Source: Pegea sp. RAD2-039
Lineage: Eukaryota; Chordata; Thaliacea; Salpida; Salpidae
Length of the DNA: 64,000 nt
Direction of reading: 5' to 3'
Assembly (NCBI GenBank): GCA_034620365.1
Contig: JAQGEQ010000338.1
Span: forward strand, 1 to 64,000
Made by a program: the position numbers and the translations under genes. The first letter of the stretch is position 1. Every line of letters starts with the position of its first letter. Below the pieces are notes generated by a model. It did no database searches. It saw only the letters and a program-made list of their open reading frames with translations, and had not been told where the DNA came from. Positions 1-9,602 of this stretch are shown piece after piece.

Positions 1-1159
1 CCAATTTCTCAACTGTTTTAAGATCAGAAGTTTTTAGACGCTGTTTAAAATTATCAGTGAACACATCGGTCCCAAATATTCATCTGATGAATTCTTACAT
101 AGAACACGATACTTTAATTAATGTTTTTTTATCATAATATAAATTAATAATAAATATAAAATCATCAAGTTCCAAAAAATTTTAACAACTTACTTTCCTT
201 TTTCAAAACATGAATAAATAATTTTTTAAGTAATAACATTACGAAATATTGAAGCTCAAAAATTTATAGATGTCAAACACTTTTGTGTTGAATATATAAC
301 CTTTCATTAAAAACTAAAACAAATTTTGAAAAATGTATTCCAGTTTAAGGCTAAAAGATTATAGATTTCATTAGTAAAATACAAGTAGCTTCAAAATAAG
401 AGTTATAAATTGACGACAGAATTGAATGTCGAAACTGCTGACGTCAACATTAAAATTATTTGTTGAAATTTATTCAACTCAAAATTTGCTTTTCTTCTGT
501 AGGTTTTACAGATGCAGAAGTACAAATTTTTAATGGTTTCATCAGTATTTATAAAGTTGTTTCAATTTAAAGTTTGTGGCAAACAGAATAAGTTCAAATT
601 ACAAACATATGCCACAATGCCTGGCATTTATTTATTAATGAAAAAAAATCAAAACAAATTAGTTTTGTTTTTGGTTTGACACATAAAACTGTTTAGTTAA
701 GATTTAATTAGGATGCTTCATTAGTTGAAGAAAAGTAGATCTACCCAAAGCACTTTGACTGAGCTTAGCTATTATGAAAAACTTTTTTATACACTTTACC
801 TAATTGTTGAATTTTTATTTATTTTTTTATCAAATATACATTTAAGCTATTTTTAAATAAGTTAGAATTTGTTTGTATCAAATTTTAAACTTTTGTTTCC
901 TTAAAGAGATTTTTTGCAAAACCATTAAAACAACAAGAAATTATTGGTCTTTTAATATGTAATTTTTATCTATCAAGATTATGAGAATCATAAAAGTTTA
1001 ATCAAAAATTCAAAAGTAAACGATAGTATTTACCTGAATAAAACGAAATCTAGTATAATATTTTCTAAGAAGAAAAATACTAAACTTTTTTACTAATAAA
1101 GAGATTCTAAAAATATTAGCAAAATGCTTAGAACAAATTTTCAAACTAAATTGCAAACA
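1..1159. other. AT-rich non-coding DNA with one weak type I core
   Basis: No coding exon is visible. A diverged type I unit sits at about 455-600: a GTTGAAATTTATTCAAC palindrome near 463, then TTATAAAG and an AGTTTGTGGC core at 571-580. A TGACGTCA octamer lies at 439-446. Nothing else can be assigned. Confidence 0.5.
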
Positions 1160-1264
1160 TTAATTGCGCCAAGCTACCATCGCAGAAACTACCAAGGTGA
1201 CACTGAGTACAGTCATAAACTGCCTACGGGGCTCCAACTCTGGCTTCAGCTCAGAGTTTTGCAT
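1160..1264 (-). other. GC-rich island with a 34-codon ORF, unassigned
   Basis: This stretch is close to 50% GC in surroundings of about 25%. On the minus strand it reads as a 34-residue ORF from an ATG at 1264 to TAA at 1160, with a charged start (QNSELKPELEPRRQ) followed by a hydrophobic run (FMTVLSVTLVVSAMVAW) that could be a membrane segment. The plus strand is open across the same interval, so coding is not proven. A 7-bp hairpin (AACTCTG/CAGAGTT) is centred near 1245. No convincing splice sites flank it. It could be a short exon, a fragment of a transposon ORF or a SINE body. I do not recognise the family. Confidence 0.3.
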
Positions 1265-1750
1265 CTTCTAATCTCGTAATAAATTTTCTCTAAATTTCTT
1301 AAAGAAGTTATTTCATTTAAAAGTAATTCTTTTTTCTATATTCTAAATTGGTTTATGCAAATAAATTCTAAAAAATAAAAAGTAAAGTTGATTGTTTTTA
1401 TTCTCGCTTACTGGCGCTAAAAGTACATTTAAAATTTAAAATTTTGTTCAATTACAAAATATTTTGTAATAAAATTTCAAAGAACAATTTTCGTATAATA
1501 AATTTTCTTTCATATTTTTATTTGAATATTGAAAAGTATTTGAAAACTAAAATTTTTAACAACAAATTTATGAATATCATTTTACTTAACTTTCGATAAT
1601 AGTTGATAAAAATAAAACATTAGTTGTTAAAATTTAACTTTAGATTAAAAATATTGAATAAAATTTTGGGTTAAATTAATTTCGTTTTCTTATATTTTTT
1701 TTTTTATTTTTTCTTATACTTTCCATTTATGTTTCTAACTAGTTATTGGG
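1265..1750. other. AT-rich spacer with one CTCF-like GC motif
   Basis: Mostly A/T runs. The one exception is CGCTTACTGGCGCTAA at about 1405-1420, which resembles the GC-rich motif found repeatedly further along the window. Confidence 0.4.
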
Positions 1751-1757
1751 AAAAAAA
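1751..1757 (-). terminator. Pol III terminator of tRNA-Leu
   Basis: A run of seven T on the minus strand begins three bases past the discriminator of the tRNA. A run of four or more T is the normal RNA polymerase III stop signal. Confidence 0.85.
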
Positions 1758-1760
1758 GTT

Positions 1761-1842
1761 TGGCAGCGGTGGGATTCGAACCCACGCCATCGAAATGACT
1801 GGTGCCTTAAACCAGCGCCTTAGACCGCTCGGCCACGCTACC
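1761..1842 (-). tRNA. tRNA-Leu (anticodon AAG)
   Basis: A complete cloverleaf reads on the minus strand. The acceptor stem is GGTAGCG/CGCTGCC with one wobble, the D stem GCC/GGC, the anticodon stem CTGGT/ACCAG, and the T arm GTGGG-TTCGAAT-CCCAC. The anticodon loop TTAAGGC gives anticodon AAG, decoding CUU leucine. The extra variable-arm stem (TCAT-TTCG-ATGG) is the class II hallmark expected of tRNA-Leu. The last base is an A discriminator, CCA is not encoded, and there is no intron. Internal A box (TGGCCGAGCGGT) and B box (GGTTCGAATCC) match the Pol III promoter. It is a single copy with no linked tRNA, and it looks functional. Confidence 0.97.
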
Positions 1843-3265
1843 GATGTCAATTTCTGAAAGTTAGAATATAATTATGTAAACTAACAAAGTAATATTTTAA
1901 ACGACAGATATTAAGAGTTTTTGTCATATAAACAATTGTCAGGTATGTAGATGTAATGATATAAACTACAACATATTTAATATGTTTGTAATTACTTTTG
2001 TGGAATATTTTAATCAAATTAACTTCGTTTTAAGCTTTTCTAATGTAAAATTTCACCAACAAAAAATTATAATTTCCACTTTTTCCCATCAAAGAACTTG
2101 TTTTAATTTCTGATTTTATTTTTCCCTTTATAATCCTTATAATTTCGTTTTTAATAACATTTAAATATCAATCGTTTCATATCCAAAGAAATGTTATTCT
2201 TTAGCTATCAGGTTTTTCAAGATAAGAATAATTTTTTTGATATTTTTTCAATAAGTCAAATTTTATGAATTTTATGTTCATCAAAAACTAAAAGTTTGTT
2301 CTTTTTATAACGTTAAAAATATCTTAATTCATTTAACAGCAATAAATTTATATATGATTTTATACTTTCGTTATAAATTGTTATTTTTTGGAAAATTCAT
2401 ATTCATATGTCTTTTGTAAATAGAAGTACTTTCGAAACTTTACTAAAAAGATGACTTTCGTGAACCCGAACCAAACCAGTTTTCGATAACTATCTTATTT
2501 TAGGGAATTTCCCCCCATCAACAAATTTTGTGATTTGTGTGACAATTTTTGTGATTAAGTAGCAACATTTGTTCATAGAAATAATGTTTAAATATAAGTC
2601 AAAATTTTTGTTCTTTAAATGTTTTTGAAATAATCAACTATTAAAGTGAAAAGTTTAATTGTATAATAATGCTAAAAACCTTAAAATGTTTGATCAAAAT
2701 GTATTTAGATGTGATGTTGTTATTCAATTATAAATAAAAATATTTAACTTCATTAAATTTGATAATACACTTTTGATTGTAGGTCAATTTGTATTGAATA
2801 CTGGCAAGTATGACAAAAACATCCTTATTTTGTGCTGAAAATCATCCAATAGCTTTGATTAATTTATAGAATCACATCTAGAGGTAAAAAACAGTTTTTT
2901 ACTGTTACCAGAAGAGTTAGTTTATTGTACTTTTATGGCTTTTTTCTGAAAATCTGTAAACTTCGACTAGCTTCAACACTGAAATTCTGAGACTTAAAAC
3001 TTTCTGTTCTGATAAATATGTAAAAATAATTGATGAAAAACAAGATTTTAGGTTTATGAAATTCAAAACTAAATTCTTTAAATAATCGACAATCCAAATT
3101 AGATAAACGAAATAATTTTGTTTCATTCTTTTTATTTCATATGAATCAAATAAATTAAATTTCTTAAATATATCTTTGGTCTAAATTATTTTGAAAAAAT
3201 TTTCGATTTAAAAAATAGAATTAAAATTTTAATATTTCATTTTGCAAAAAAATGAATTGACATTA
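1843..3265. other. AT-rich DNA, no gene seen
   Basis: No exon, RNA gene or repeat unit is recognised. Short ORFs here consist of A/T-rich codons and have no supporting signals. Confidence 0.5.
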
Positions 3266-4025
3266 TGGTATTATAGACGTGTAATTAGTAATTTTTAATT
3301 ATAAACCATAAATTTGCTGATTGTTTCTCTGTTTTAACTAGAATTCTGAGTAGAAAGCTTAGTTTGCTCAAAGAAAAGTTTTTATTCGTAATTATCAAAC
3401 ACAATTATATTAATAGGTTTACAACAATACAGATTTTGTATGTCAACTTTTGTGTAGAATGAAAACTCAAGATATTCAATTTAGTTAATAAATGAAATTT
3501 TGTTAATAGGTAATTTAACTCCAAGTTTATAGTCAGTTAAAAACCTTAAATACTGATTGAAATATTTCTTTACTTTTCATTTCTTATCAGTTTGTTGCAA
3601 TCTAGAGTTTTTGAATCAAGTTTAGGAGAATGTTTTTTTATAATTCTATTGAACAAACTTTTGTTGACAGAAAAATTTCATTTATTCAAATATCATATAA
3701 ATTGTGTATAAGAAAATAACTAATCACAAAGAAATATAAAATACAAAATTTTCCTTAAAATTGTATTTTTTTTCAATGTGAAATATAAGTAAAAACACTA
3801 ACTTATTTATAACAAAAATTTCCTCTTTGCAATAGAGGTTCTTAATGGTTCTCAATAGTTGAACGATTTTTCGACGTCAACAATATTTATTAACTTTTTC
3901 TGTGTGATTTACAGCTAATTAGATATTCTCAAAAAGCTTTAAGAAAATTTCCGGTTATGTCCCTTGGTCGAAGAATTGGATTATTTAAATTGTAGTAGTC
4001 TGCTTCTCTTACTATCAGTAATTGT
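3266..4025 (+). repeat. Type I repeat unit, long form
   Basis: A diverged copy of the dispersed type I unit. In order it holds an AACTAGAATTCTGAGTAGAAA block at 3336-3356, an ACTCAAGATATTCAA block near 3467, a degenerate upstream palindrome near 3500, the core CAATCTAGAGTTTTTGAATCAAG around 3599-3620, and a TTGTTGACA block near 3661. It continues into GGTTCTTAATGGTTCTCAATAG near 3837 and a TTATGTCCCTTGG block near 3955. Close relatives lie at 26.94-27.35, 38.52-38.83 and 50.25-50.56 kb (plus strand) and at the right edge of the window (inverted). The part from 3870 on is also repeated near 57.92-58.07 kb. Confidence 0.75.
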
Positions 4026-5438
4026 TATTTAATGAGAAAAAATACTTTTCTACAATTATATCAATTTCTAAAAAATACCAAAAAATAGAATTAAATCACA
4101 AAAGATAAACTTATGTTGATCAACTATTTTCAAAATTAGTCTTAAAAATCAATCCTATAAAATTTCATTTAACGAATAACAATATAATAATATTACAGAA
4201 TGTTTTTAAATATAAAAACTTTTATCTAACACAATTAGTATTTCTACTTATATTTCAGATGAAAAAATTTAAGCAGCATCATTTTATTTCTTTATTACTT
4301 TTTGTTATCATTCAAACGAAATCATTAAACATCGGGTCAACAAAACTACTATAAATTTAATAAAGATTTTTTTTTGAACTTAAACTATTATAGAAAGATA
4401 TAAAAATTATAACAAATGAATCAACCTTTTAATTGTTTGGTTAACTGTTTAATAAAAGATCTCATCTAGCGCCCAGTAGCGGAAAATGAAATTTTTGAAT
4501 TATTGTTTTGTAAAGTTTTCTTAGATTCTTAGATTTCTGATTTTCCAATAAATCTATGTTTGGTTATTTTATGTAAAATTTTATAACTCAACAAGAAAAT
4601 AATTATTTTGTAAAGATTTATGAATAAACAAAAAATATTTACAAAGCGACATTGAGCATAAGTCCATTTTTTCAATAACTATTACTCCTGCGGTATAAAT
4701 AACTTCAAGTATACATTTCAGTAATTAAATTATTTGTTTCAAGTAATTCCTCTTTAGATGCAAAACTGAAATTTCTAACAAGTCTGAGAAAATGAACTCA
4801 TTAAAGCGGACGTTTGCAGTGTGGTATAAAAGTTGACTAGATAATTTAAAACGATTTAAGCTGATCAAAATTAGCTAATAATGTCTTTTATTGAATTATA
4901 GTACCTTTAAAAATATCAACATATTGTTTTCAGATTATTTTCTTAACTAAGCTTACAGTTTGGAAAAAATTAAAAAAGCTATTAAACAATTCTACAACAT
5001 TCTAATCTATTGTCCTATCTTAACAAGAAGAAAATTTGTTGTTAAAAAATAATTAAACTGTTTTTCAAATCATTGAACTTAAAAACATTTTTTTGATTGT
5101 TTTAATATTGCATGTTATCATAAGGAATACATTTAAGTGATTGTAAAATATAATTGCATAATACTATTTATTTTCCAACCACAAGATGTCGCTACCATAG
5201 TTTAATTTTCATACTAAATAAAATTATAATTTTTGTATTCTTATATCTGTTAGATAAATAGGCTAGCTGATAGACTTTAAACCTGAAAGACTTTGTTTTT
5301 TGATATTCATAAAAGTTTTTATTCAAACTCATACAACTAGCTTCATAAAAAAGTATTTTTATTATGTTTAGTTTTAAAGAATTACTTGAAAATTTTTAAT
5401 TAAAACGTATTTTGCACCTAGAAGTAAGATATAATCTT
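4026..5438. other. AT-rich DNA with two CTCF-like motifs
   Basis: No gene is recognised. Two GC-rich motifs stand out. One is CTAGCGCCCAGTAGCGG at 4466-4482 (minus strand CCGCTACTGGGCGCTAG), the other CCACAAGATGTCGCTA at 5179-5194. Both resemble the animal CTCF core CCASYAGRKGGC. The rest is A/T-rich. Confidence 0.4.
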
Positions 5439-5651
5439 CTATAAGATTGATGTCCAAGAAATAAAAAATGTCTCACAGTTTTTAGAAAATGAAACTAATA
5501 GAGAAAAATAAAAGTTACAAATACTTTCCTCCTGACAAATACCAGATCGAAAGAATTTGATAAGACAGAGAACTAATTGTTCGAATTGGTCACTACTTTC
5601 TTCTGTTAGTGAACCTCCGCAGTAACATTTGTTAATTTGGAAATCGACAAT
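5439..5651 (-). CDS. Candidate second exon, 70 codons to stop
   Basis: The minus strand has a strong acceptor (TTAATCTACAG, preceded by a T-rich run) ending at 5652. It is followed by 70 open codons to TAG at 5439. The first half reads like protein: cysteines in NKCYCGG, then an acidic stretch (LTEESSDQFEQL) and a hydrophobic helix (VLCLIKFFRS). The second half is more A/T-driven and may be intron if the internal GTATTT after residue 38 is used as a donor. The reading frame at the acceptor is phase 0, which fits the upstream candidate exon ending at 5929. No family is recognised. Phase agreement alone would occur by chance one time in three, so this is a hypothesis. Confidence 0.28.
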   Translation of the reverse strand: MVDFQINKCYCGGSLTEESSDQFEQLVLCLIKFFRSGICQEESICNFYFSLLVSFSKNCETFFISWTSIL

Positions 5652-5928
5652 CTGTAGATTAACTTAATCAAAAAATTGACGTTCTGGAAATATCTTATTT
5701 TAAACTCTCGTCATTAATATTAACTTTTGAAAATATATTCAATAACACAACATATTTAATAAATAAAATGTATCATATTTTCTTGTTCTAAACGGTGGTT
5801 TCTTTTCCAAATAAACTGAAGAGGAGAGAAACTAGCTTCAAAAAACGAGAGAAATTTTAACTGTTTTTTTATTTTGCATTTCACTGTGTGTTGCTAGATT
5901 AGTTTCTTTGCGTCCCACATTCTCTTAC

Positions 5929-6006
5929 TTTATCTTTAATATTATCACTCATAGCAAATCCTATATGACCGTTTTCTGCCGAGCTTTTACAATGAAAATT
6001 TACCAT
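5929..6006 (-). CDS. Candidate first exon, 26 codons
   Basis: It starts at ATG 6006 and reads 26 codons (MVNFHCKSS, then ENGHIGFAMSDNIKDK) to an AAA|GTAAGA donor, ending in phase 0. If the donor is ignored the frame stays open for nine more codons (VRECGTQRN) to TAA at 5899. Codon use is more balanced than in the surrounding A/T-rich DNA and the peptide is not low-complexity. The predicted intron to the acceptor at 5652 is about 277 bases. The family is unknown. It might instead be a 35-residue remnant of a mobile-element protein. Confidence 0.28.
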
Positions 6007-6743
6007 TTGTAATTTTGTAATAAATTTATTATTACAATTAGTTGTTTTAGAAAATTTTTTATTGCTAGTCTTCTATAAACTTTTTGTAAAAAATAAGTTA
6101 ATGTTTATTTTGCATTAAATTAAAAGCTATTTTTAAAAACGAATAAAAACTAAATTTAATGATTTGTTTTTACAATAGTTCACTATGTTTCGATTAAAAT
6201 TATTCAGAATTAAAAATATATTCAAAGCATCTCTCGACCTTTTCTTTTGAAAATTCTTTGAAAATTTTAATCTAAAAAGAAACAAGTACTAAAAAGCAAA
6301 AAAACAAATAATTTAAAATTGTTGTCAAAGGGAAGCATTTTCTAACAGTTCTAAACAAATCAACTTTATAAAGGAGAGTGTAATTATTAAAATTGACTTT
6401 TGTTTTGATAAATACTAGAACAAAAGAGATGATAGTCAAAGAATTATTACGGAACATTTGACATATTAGTTTTTGAAAACGTGCAAGATTTTGAAATAAA
6501 CAATTTGTAGATATATATTGACTAACAAAATTAAATTAAAAGATTAGATAATTAACTTTATTTTATTTTTTGATTAATGCCATCGAAGATAGTATCATCT
6601 TTGATTTGTTAATTTTTAATATTGGTTATTAGTGATAATTTTATTTGAATTGTCTTATTTTCCTTTGTCAGTTCATGTTATTTAAACTTTTTTCTATCAA
6701 ATATTTTTCGAAAGCTAGTAATAATAATTATTCAATAATGACA
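6007..6743. other. AT-rich DNA, no gene seen
   Basis: No exon or repeat unit recognised. A 61-codon frame at 6272-6457 on the minus strand is hydrophobic A/T-driven sequence without signals and is not called. Confidence 0.45.
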
Positions 6744-6779
6744 TCAACGAAACAGGGGAACTAATGCGACGTTATAAAG
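6744..6779 (-). CDS. Candidate last exon, 11 codons plus stop
   Basis: A strong acceptor (TTTATTTTATTTCAG on the minus strand, ending at 6780) is followed in phase 0 by LYNVALVPLFR and TGA. It is in phase with the donor at 7595, giving a possible small protein of 56 residues across an intron of about 815 bases. The support is splice-site quality and phase only. Confidence 0.25.
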   Translation of the reverse strand, partial: LYNVALVPLFR

Positions 6780-6804
6780 CTGAAATAAAATAAAGAAAAA
6801 GATA

Positions 6805-6957
6805 ATGCAAAGATGTAGGAATAGTGACAATGATGATGCTGATCACAAAAGATACCTTACAGCTAGAGATCACTGTTTTAATTGTAGAAAGAATAATGAA
6901 CAATCGATTGGAGACATAATCTACTCTTCATCAATCCTCAACTTGTACAATAAATGA
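6805..6957 (+). CDS. Unassigned 50-residue ORF in the GC-richer island
   Basis: ATG at 6805 to TGA at 6955. The peptide is polar and mixed in composition, with an acidic patch (DNDDADHKR) and a Cys pair (HCFNC). It lies inside the intron proposed for the minus-strand candidate gene, so at most one of the two is likely to be real as drawn. No homology recognised. Confidence 0.2.
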   Translation: MQRCRNSDNDDADHKRYLTARDHCFNCRKNNEQSIGDIIYSSSILNLYNK

Positions 6958-7161
6958 TGAAATAATTTTGATGTGATGACATCACACACTTACTCGTTGG
7001 ATGTTGCTATGAGAAAGGAAAAGAAGAAGATCATGAAAAGATCAAAATATTGAGAAAAGACATTGACGTGTGATGATGACGTCACAAGATGATGATGACT
7101 TCATTTTAATAATTTGTCAAAATCTTTGAGTAAAAAGGTGTTTGCGATTTGAGACGTCACA

Positions 7162-7506
7162 AAACCACTGGTAACGTCATCATCAATATTCAACCACAAA
7201 CTCACAAACTGATCATGACGTCATCAGCATCATGTACTCAACCCACTCTGAAAGTAATGATGGCGTCACTAAATTTGGTTTTTACTACGAAGTCACCTGA
7301 TCTTTGTTTTCTGAGAAAATCATTTGTGGAAATGAAGTCCTTTGATTTCTTGATATGGTTGCTTGTAGTGACGTCATCAACTCTTGAACTGGCGAGTTCG
7401 TTGTTGCTTTCAACATTGTTTAACTACATGATGCTGATGACGTCATGATAAGTTTGTGAGTTGGACGTTTATGATTTTATATTGATGATGACGCAACCAG
7501 TGGTTT
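7162..7506. repeat. Long inverted repeat (hairpin) with TGACGTCA sites
   Basis: The left arm (about 7162-7242) and right arm (about 7418-7506) are reverse complements over some 80-90 bases. They share ACCACTGG at the outer ends, CGTCATCATCAATAT, ACTCACAAACT and CATGACGTCATCAGCATCATG. The right arm carries about ten extra bases. The loop is about 175 bases. TGACGTCA occurs at 7216-7223, 7369-7376 and 7438-7445, with another at 7077-7084 and near matches at 7061 and 7154. GC content exceeds the flanks. It resembles a foldback non-autonomous DNA element, although no clear target-site duplication is seen. A 99-codon plus-strand frame at 7149-7448 starts in one arm and spans the loop; I treat it as a by-product. 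Confidence 0.75.
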
Positions 7507-7594
7507 TTTGGCAACACCAAATTAGAAACAATTTAATGGTCAAAGCAGGAAAGTTCAGATGAAAGCAGGAGAGATATTTAAAGTATTTTATTAC

Positions 7595-7729
7595 CGGATC
7601 TTCACCAGAGCAAATTTTATTGCAGGATTGGCAACTGCCATTGCAATCTTGCTTTGATGAAGTTTGTTTGTCAGAATTTTTCTTTATGTTCGATCGTAAG
7701 TTCATGGTAGTTTTATGTGTATCCACCAT
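7595..7729 (-). CDS. Candidate first exon, 45 codons, Cys-rich
   Basis: ATG at 7729 in a good context (A at -3, G at +4) opens 45 codons to a CCG|GTAATA donor, ending in phase 0. The peptide is basic and polar and ends in a cysteine cluster of spacing CNGSCQSCNKIC, which could bind metal or form disulfides. There is no signal peptide. A TATAAAA-like sequence lies only about 5 bases upstream, too close to be this exon's TATA box. The candidate partner exon is at 6779-6744. If splicing is ignored, the frame runs on through A/T-rich residues. I do not recognise the family. Confidence 0.33.
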
Positions 7730-7796
7730 AGTTTTATAGAAGATTTTTACTTTCACCAACCACAATATAAAATAGATATATAATATACAAATCACT

Positions 7797-8300
7797 TCCT
7801 AGAAATAACTTTATCTCAACTTATAAGTAGTTAATCAAATAAAATATTGTTATGTTACATCATCTGATCATCTGATGCAAAAACGCATTCTGAAATGACA
7901 CAAGTAGTCACATAGATCAATTTTTCCACAGAATTTGGTTAATTGATAATTATCTGTTAAACTTAAGCAGATTAAAAAGATCTGCAGAATTTCATGAAAG
8001 CACCATAAAAAATTATAAAACTTTTGAAAAAGTAAGAATTTATTATCTTAGAGATTGAAAAAAAATTACTGAAGTAAAAATGACAGATTCAAAAGCTTAC
8101 AACAGGAATAAAATATATTACAAGTTTAGTTGAAAAATTACAATTAAAGTAAAAAATAAATTTTTATGTTTTTTCAAATTGTTATTAAATAATACATATT
8201 TTCATATTTTCTTAGATTTCAAACATTATTAAATAAAAAGCCGTATAAATGTAGGCAGAAATTATCATGAAACAAAAGCTTAGACAGATAATTTTAGTTA
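7797..8300. other. AT-rich DNA, no gene seen
   Basis: Only one item is notable: GATGCAAAAACGCAT at about 7874-7888 resembles the type II palindrome but has no core downstream. Confidence 0.4.
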
Positions 8301-8500
8301 CTAAAATGATAAACGTTTACGTTTTAAAGCTAACGAACGCCTGATATTCTTTAAGATCCCGAAAATATTTGTCTTAATCCTTTTTACAGCTTTTCCAGCC
8401 AATGATTTTTTGAAAAGCAACAACAAACTGATGACATCTTTCGATGACATAATTCTTTCTTTCGGTCTCGTTTATGTTTCCTACTTTATTAGGTATTACA
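8301..8500 (-). pseudogene. Coding-like fragment downstream of the zinc-finger relic
   Basis: Two overlapping minus-strand frames are open. One is a basic 49-residue ORF from ATG 8450 to TAG 8301 (ends KRKRLSF). The other runs from about 8490 to TAA 8374 and contains NETERKNYVIERCHQF and an IIGWKSCKK stretch. Local GC is above background. Together with the zinc-finger relic just upstream on the same strand it may be the 3' part of one dead gene. No family assigned. Confidence 0.25.
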
Positions 8501-8564
8501 TTACAAATTTTTGCAATCTTTTAAACTAAGCTTTTTATCTCTTTATTAATAACCTTCTTTAAAT

Positions 8565-8815
8565 ATTCCTAATTATCGTCTGTATGAGTTCTTTCATGAG
8601 AAATAAGACTGAAATTTAAAATAAATATTTTCCACAAACATTTGAACAGTTAGTTGTCTTTAAGTGTTCTTTCATGAGTTAAAAGTTAAAGTTTAAAATT
8701 TTTCAAAATTAAATTATTAGTGAATATTCTTCCACATAGTAAATTTATATGTCTTCTCACCAGTATGATTTCTTTCAAATAGACTAAACTTTCCTCAAAT
8801 AAAACAATCATTTGT
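8565..8815 (-). pseudogene. C2H2 zinc-finger array, decayed
   Basis: Pieces of at least two or three tandem C2H2 fingers read on the minus strand, split by stops and frameshifts. The first has DCFI-stop-GKFS, then LFERNHTGEKTYKF, with the HTGEK linker typical of Krueppel-type arrays. A second shows a THERT stretch after lost cysteines. A third has CLWKIF, then SLISHERTHTDD, matching the C(x2)C-F-L-HxxxH frame with the first cysteine pair degraded. Intact arrays bind DNA in the nucleus. This copy has lost essential cysteines and carries in-frame stops, so it is a relic. The parent gene is not in the window. Confidence 0.7.
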
Positions 8816-9600
8816 TTTTGAAACGAGATATTTTTATTCTAATCTAACTAGTTTTGTCAAATATTGGTGACAGATATAACAGATAATTTTGTTTATAACA
8901 ATGTAATTGTTGATATGTTAAAAAGTGTGTTTGTAATTTAACAAAAAAAATTAAACATTATTTTGTTTTAAACCTAAGAGCAATTCTTATAAAAATGAGA
9001 ATTTTCAAGAATATAAGACTTACTTTATCAAAATATATAGAATAAAGTTAAAAATCAAAGTTTTCTGAAAAAGAGTTGTGTAATAGACTTCTAAAAAATT
9101 GATTTTTACTCATTATAAGTAGTTGTATGACAGTTTTGTTATGATTGCTTATATTTCAAAATTTTAATATCATAAATAGCTTTTCAAAGTTTTCTTTTTA
9201 TAATTAATTGGTTTTACATTGAAATCCAAAACATACTTTGATGGAAAAAAATAATTATAGACAATTTACGATAGAAATGCTTTTGTGTTAGTGTAGCTTC
9301 TGGTTTATTCTAAAAAAATAATAAATAACATTATTTTCTTAACAACGCATAGATCATCTAAGTGATCATTCAAAGTTTACAAAAATTTATTTCTGAAACA
9401 AAAATGACAAAAACAACTCAAACTATAGAAAAATATGAAAAAAATTTTAAATACATTTGTATATGAACTTTTATTTTCTAATCTTCTCATATTATAAAAA
9501 AAATCTTTTAAAAACTTTCTTAAAGTAAAATCTTTACAATTAAAAATCAAAACAAATAATTTTCTATAAGATAAATTATAACATGAAAGTAAAAAAACCA
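8816..9600. other. AT-rich DNA, no gene seen
   Basis: No repeat unit or exon recognised. A 74-codon minus-strand frame at 9377-9601 is Phe/Lys/Leu-rich A/T sequence with no supporting signal. Confidence 0.45.
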
Positions 9601-9602
9601 AG

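Noticed and set aside
22..500. snRNA or rRNA gene
   Set aside because: No U1-U6, 5S or rRNA signature sequence was found anywhere in the window.
2917..3126. 69-codon minus-strand ORF
   Set aside because: No splice or promoter signals and A/T-driven composition. The same holds for the ORFs near 6272, 9377, 15652, 26999, 28420, 32907, 47456, 48956, 50795, 51001 and 61929.
7860..7900. Hammerhead ribozyme (CTGATG, then a stem, then GAAATGAC)
   Set aside because: The CUGAUGA core is not complete and no closing stems I and III could be drawn.
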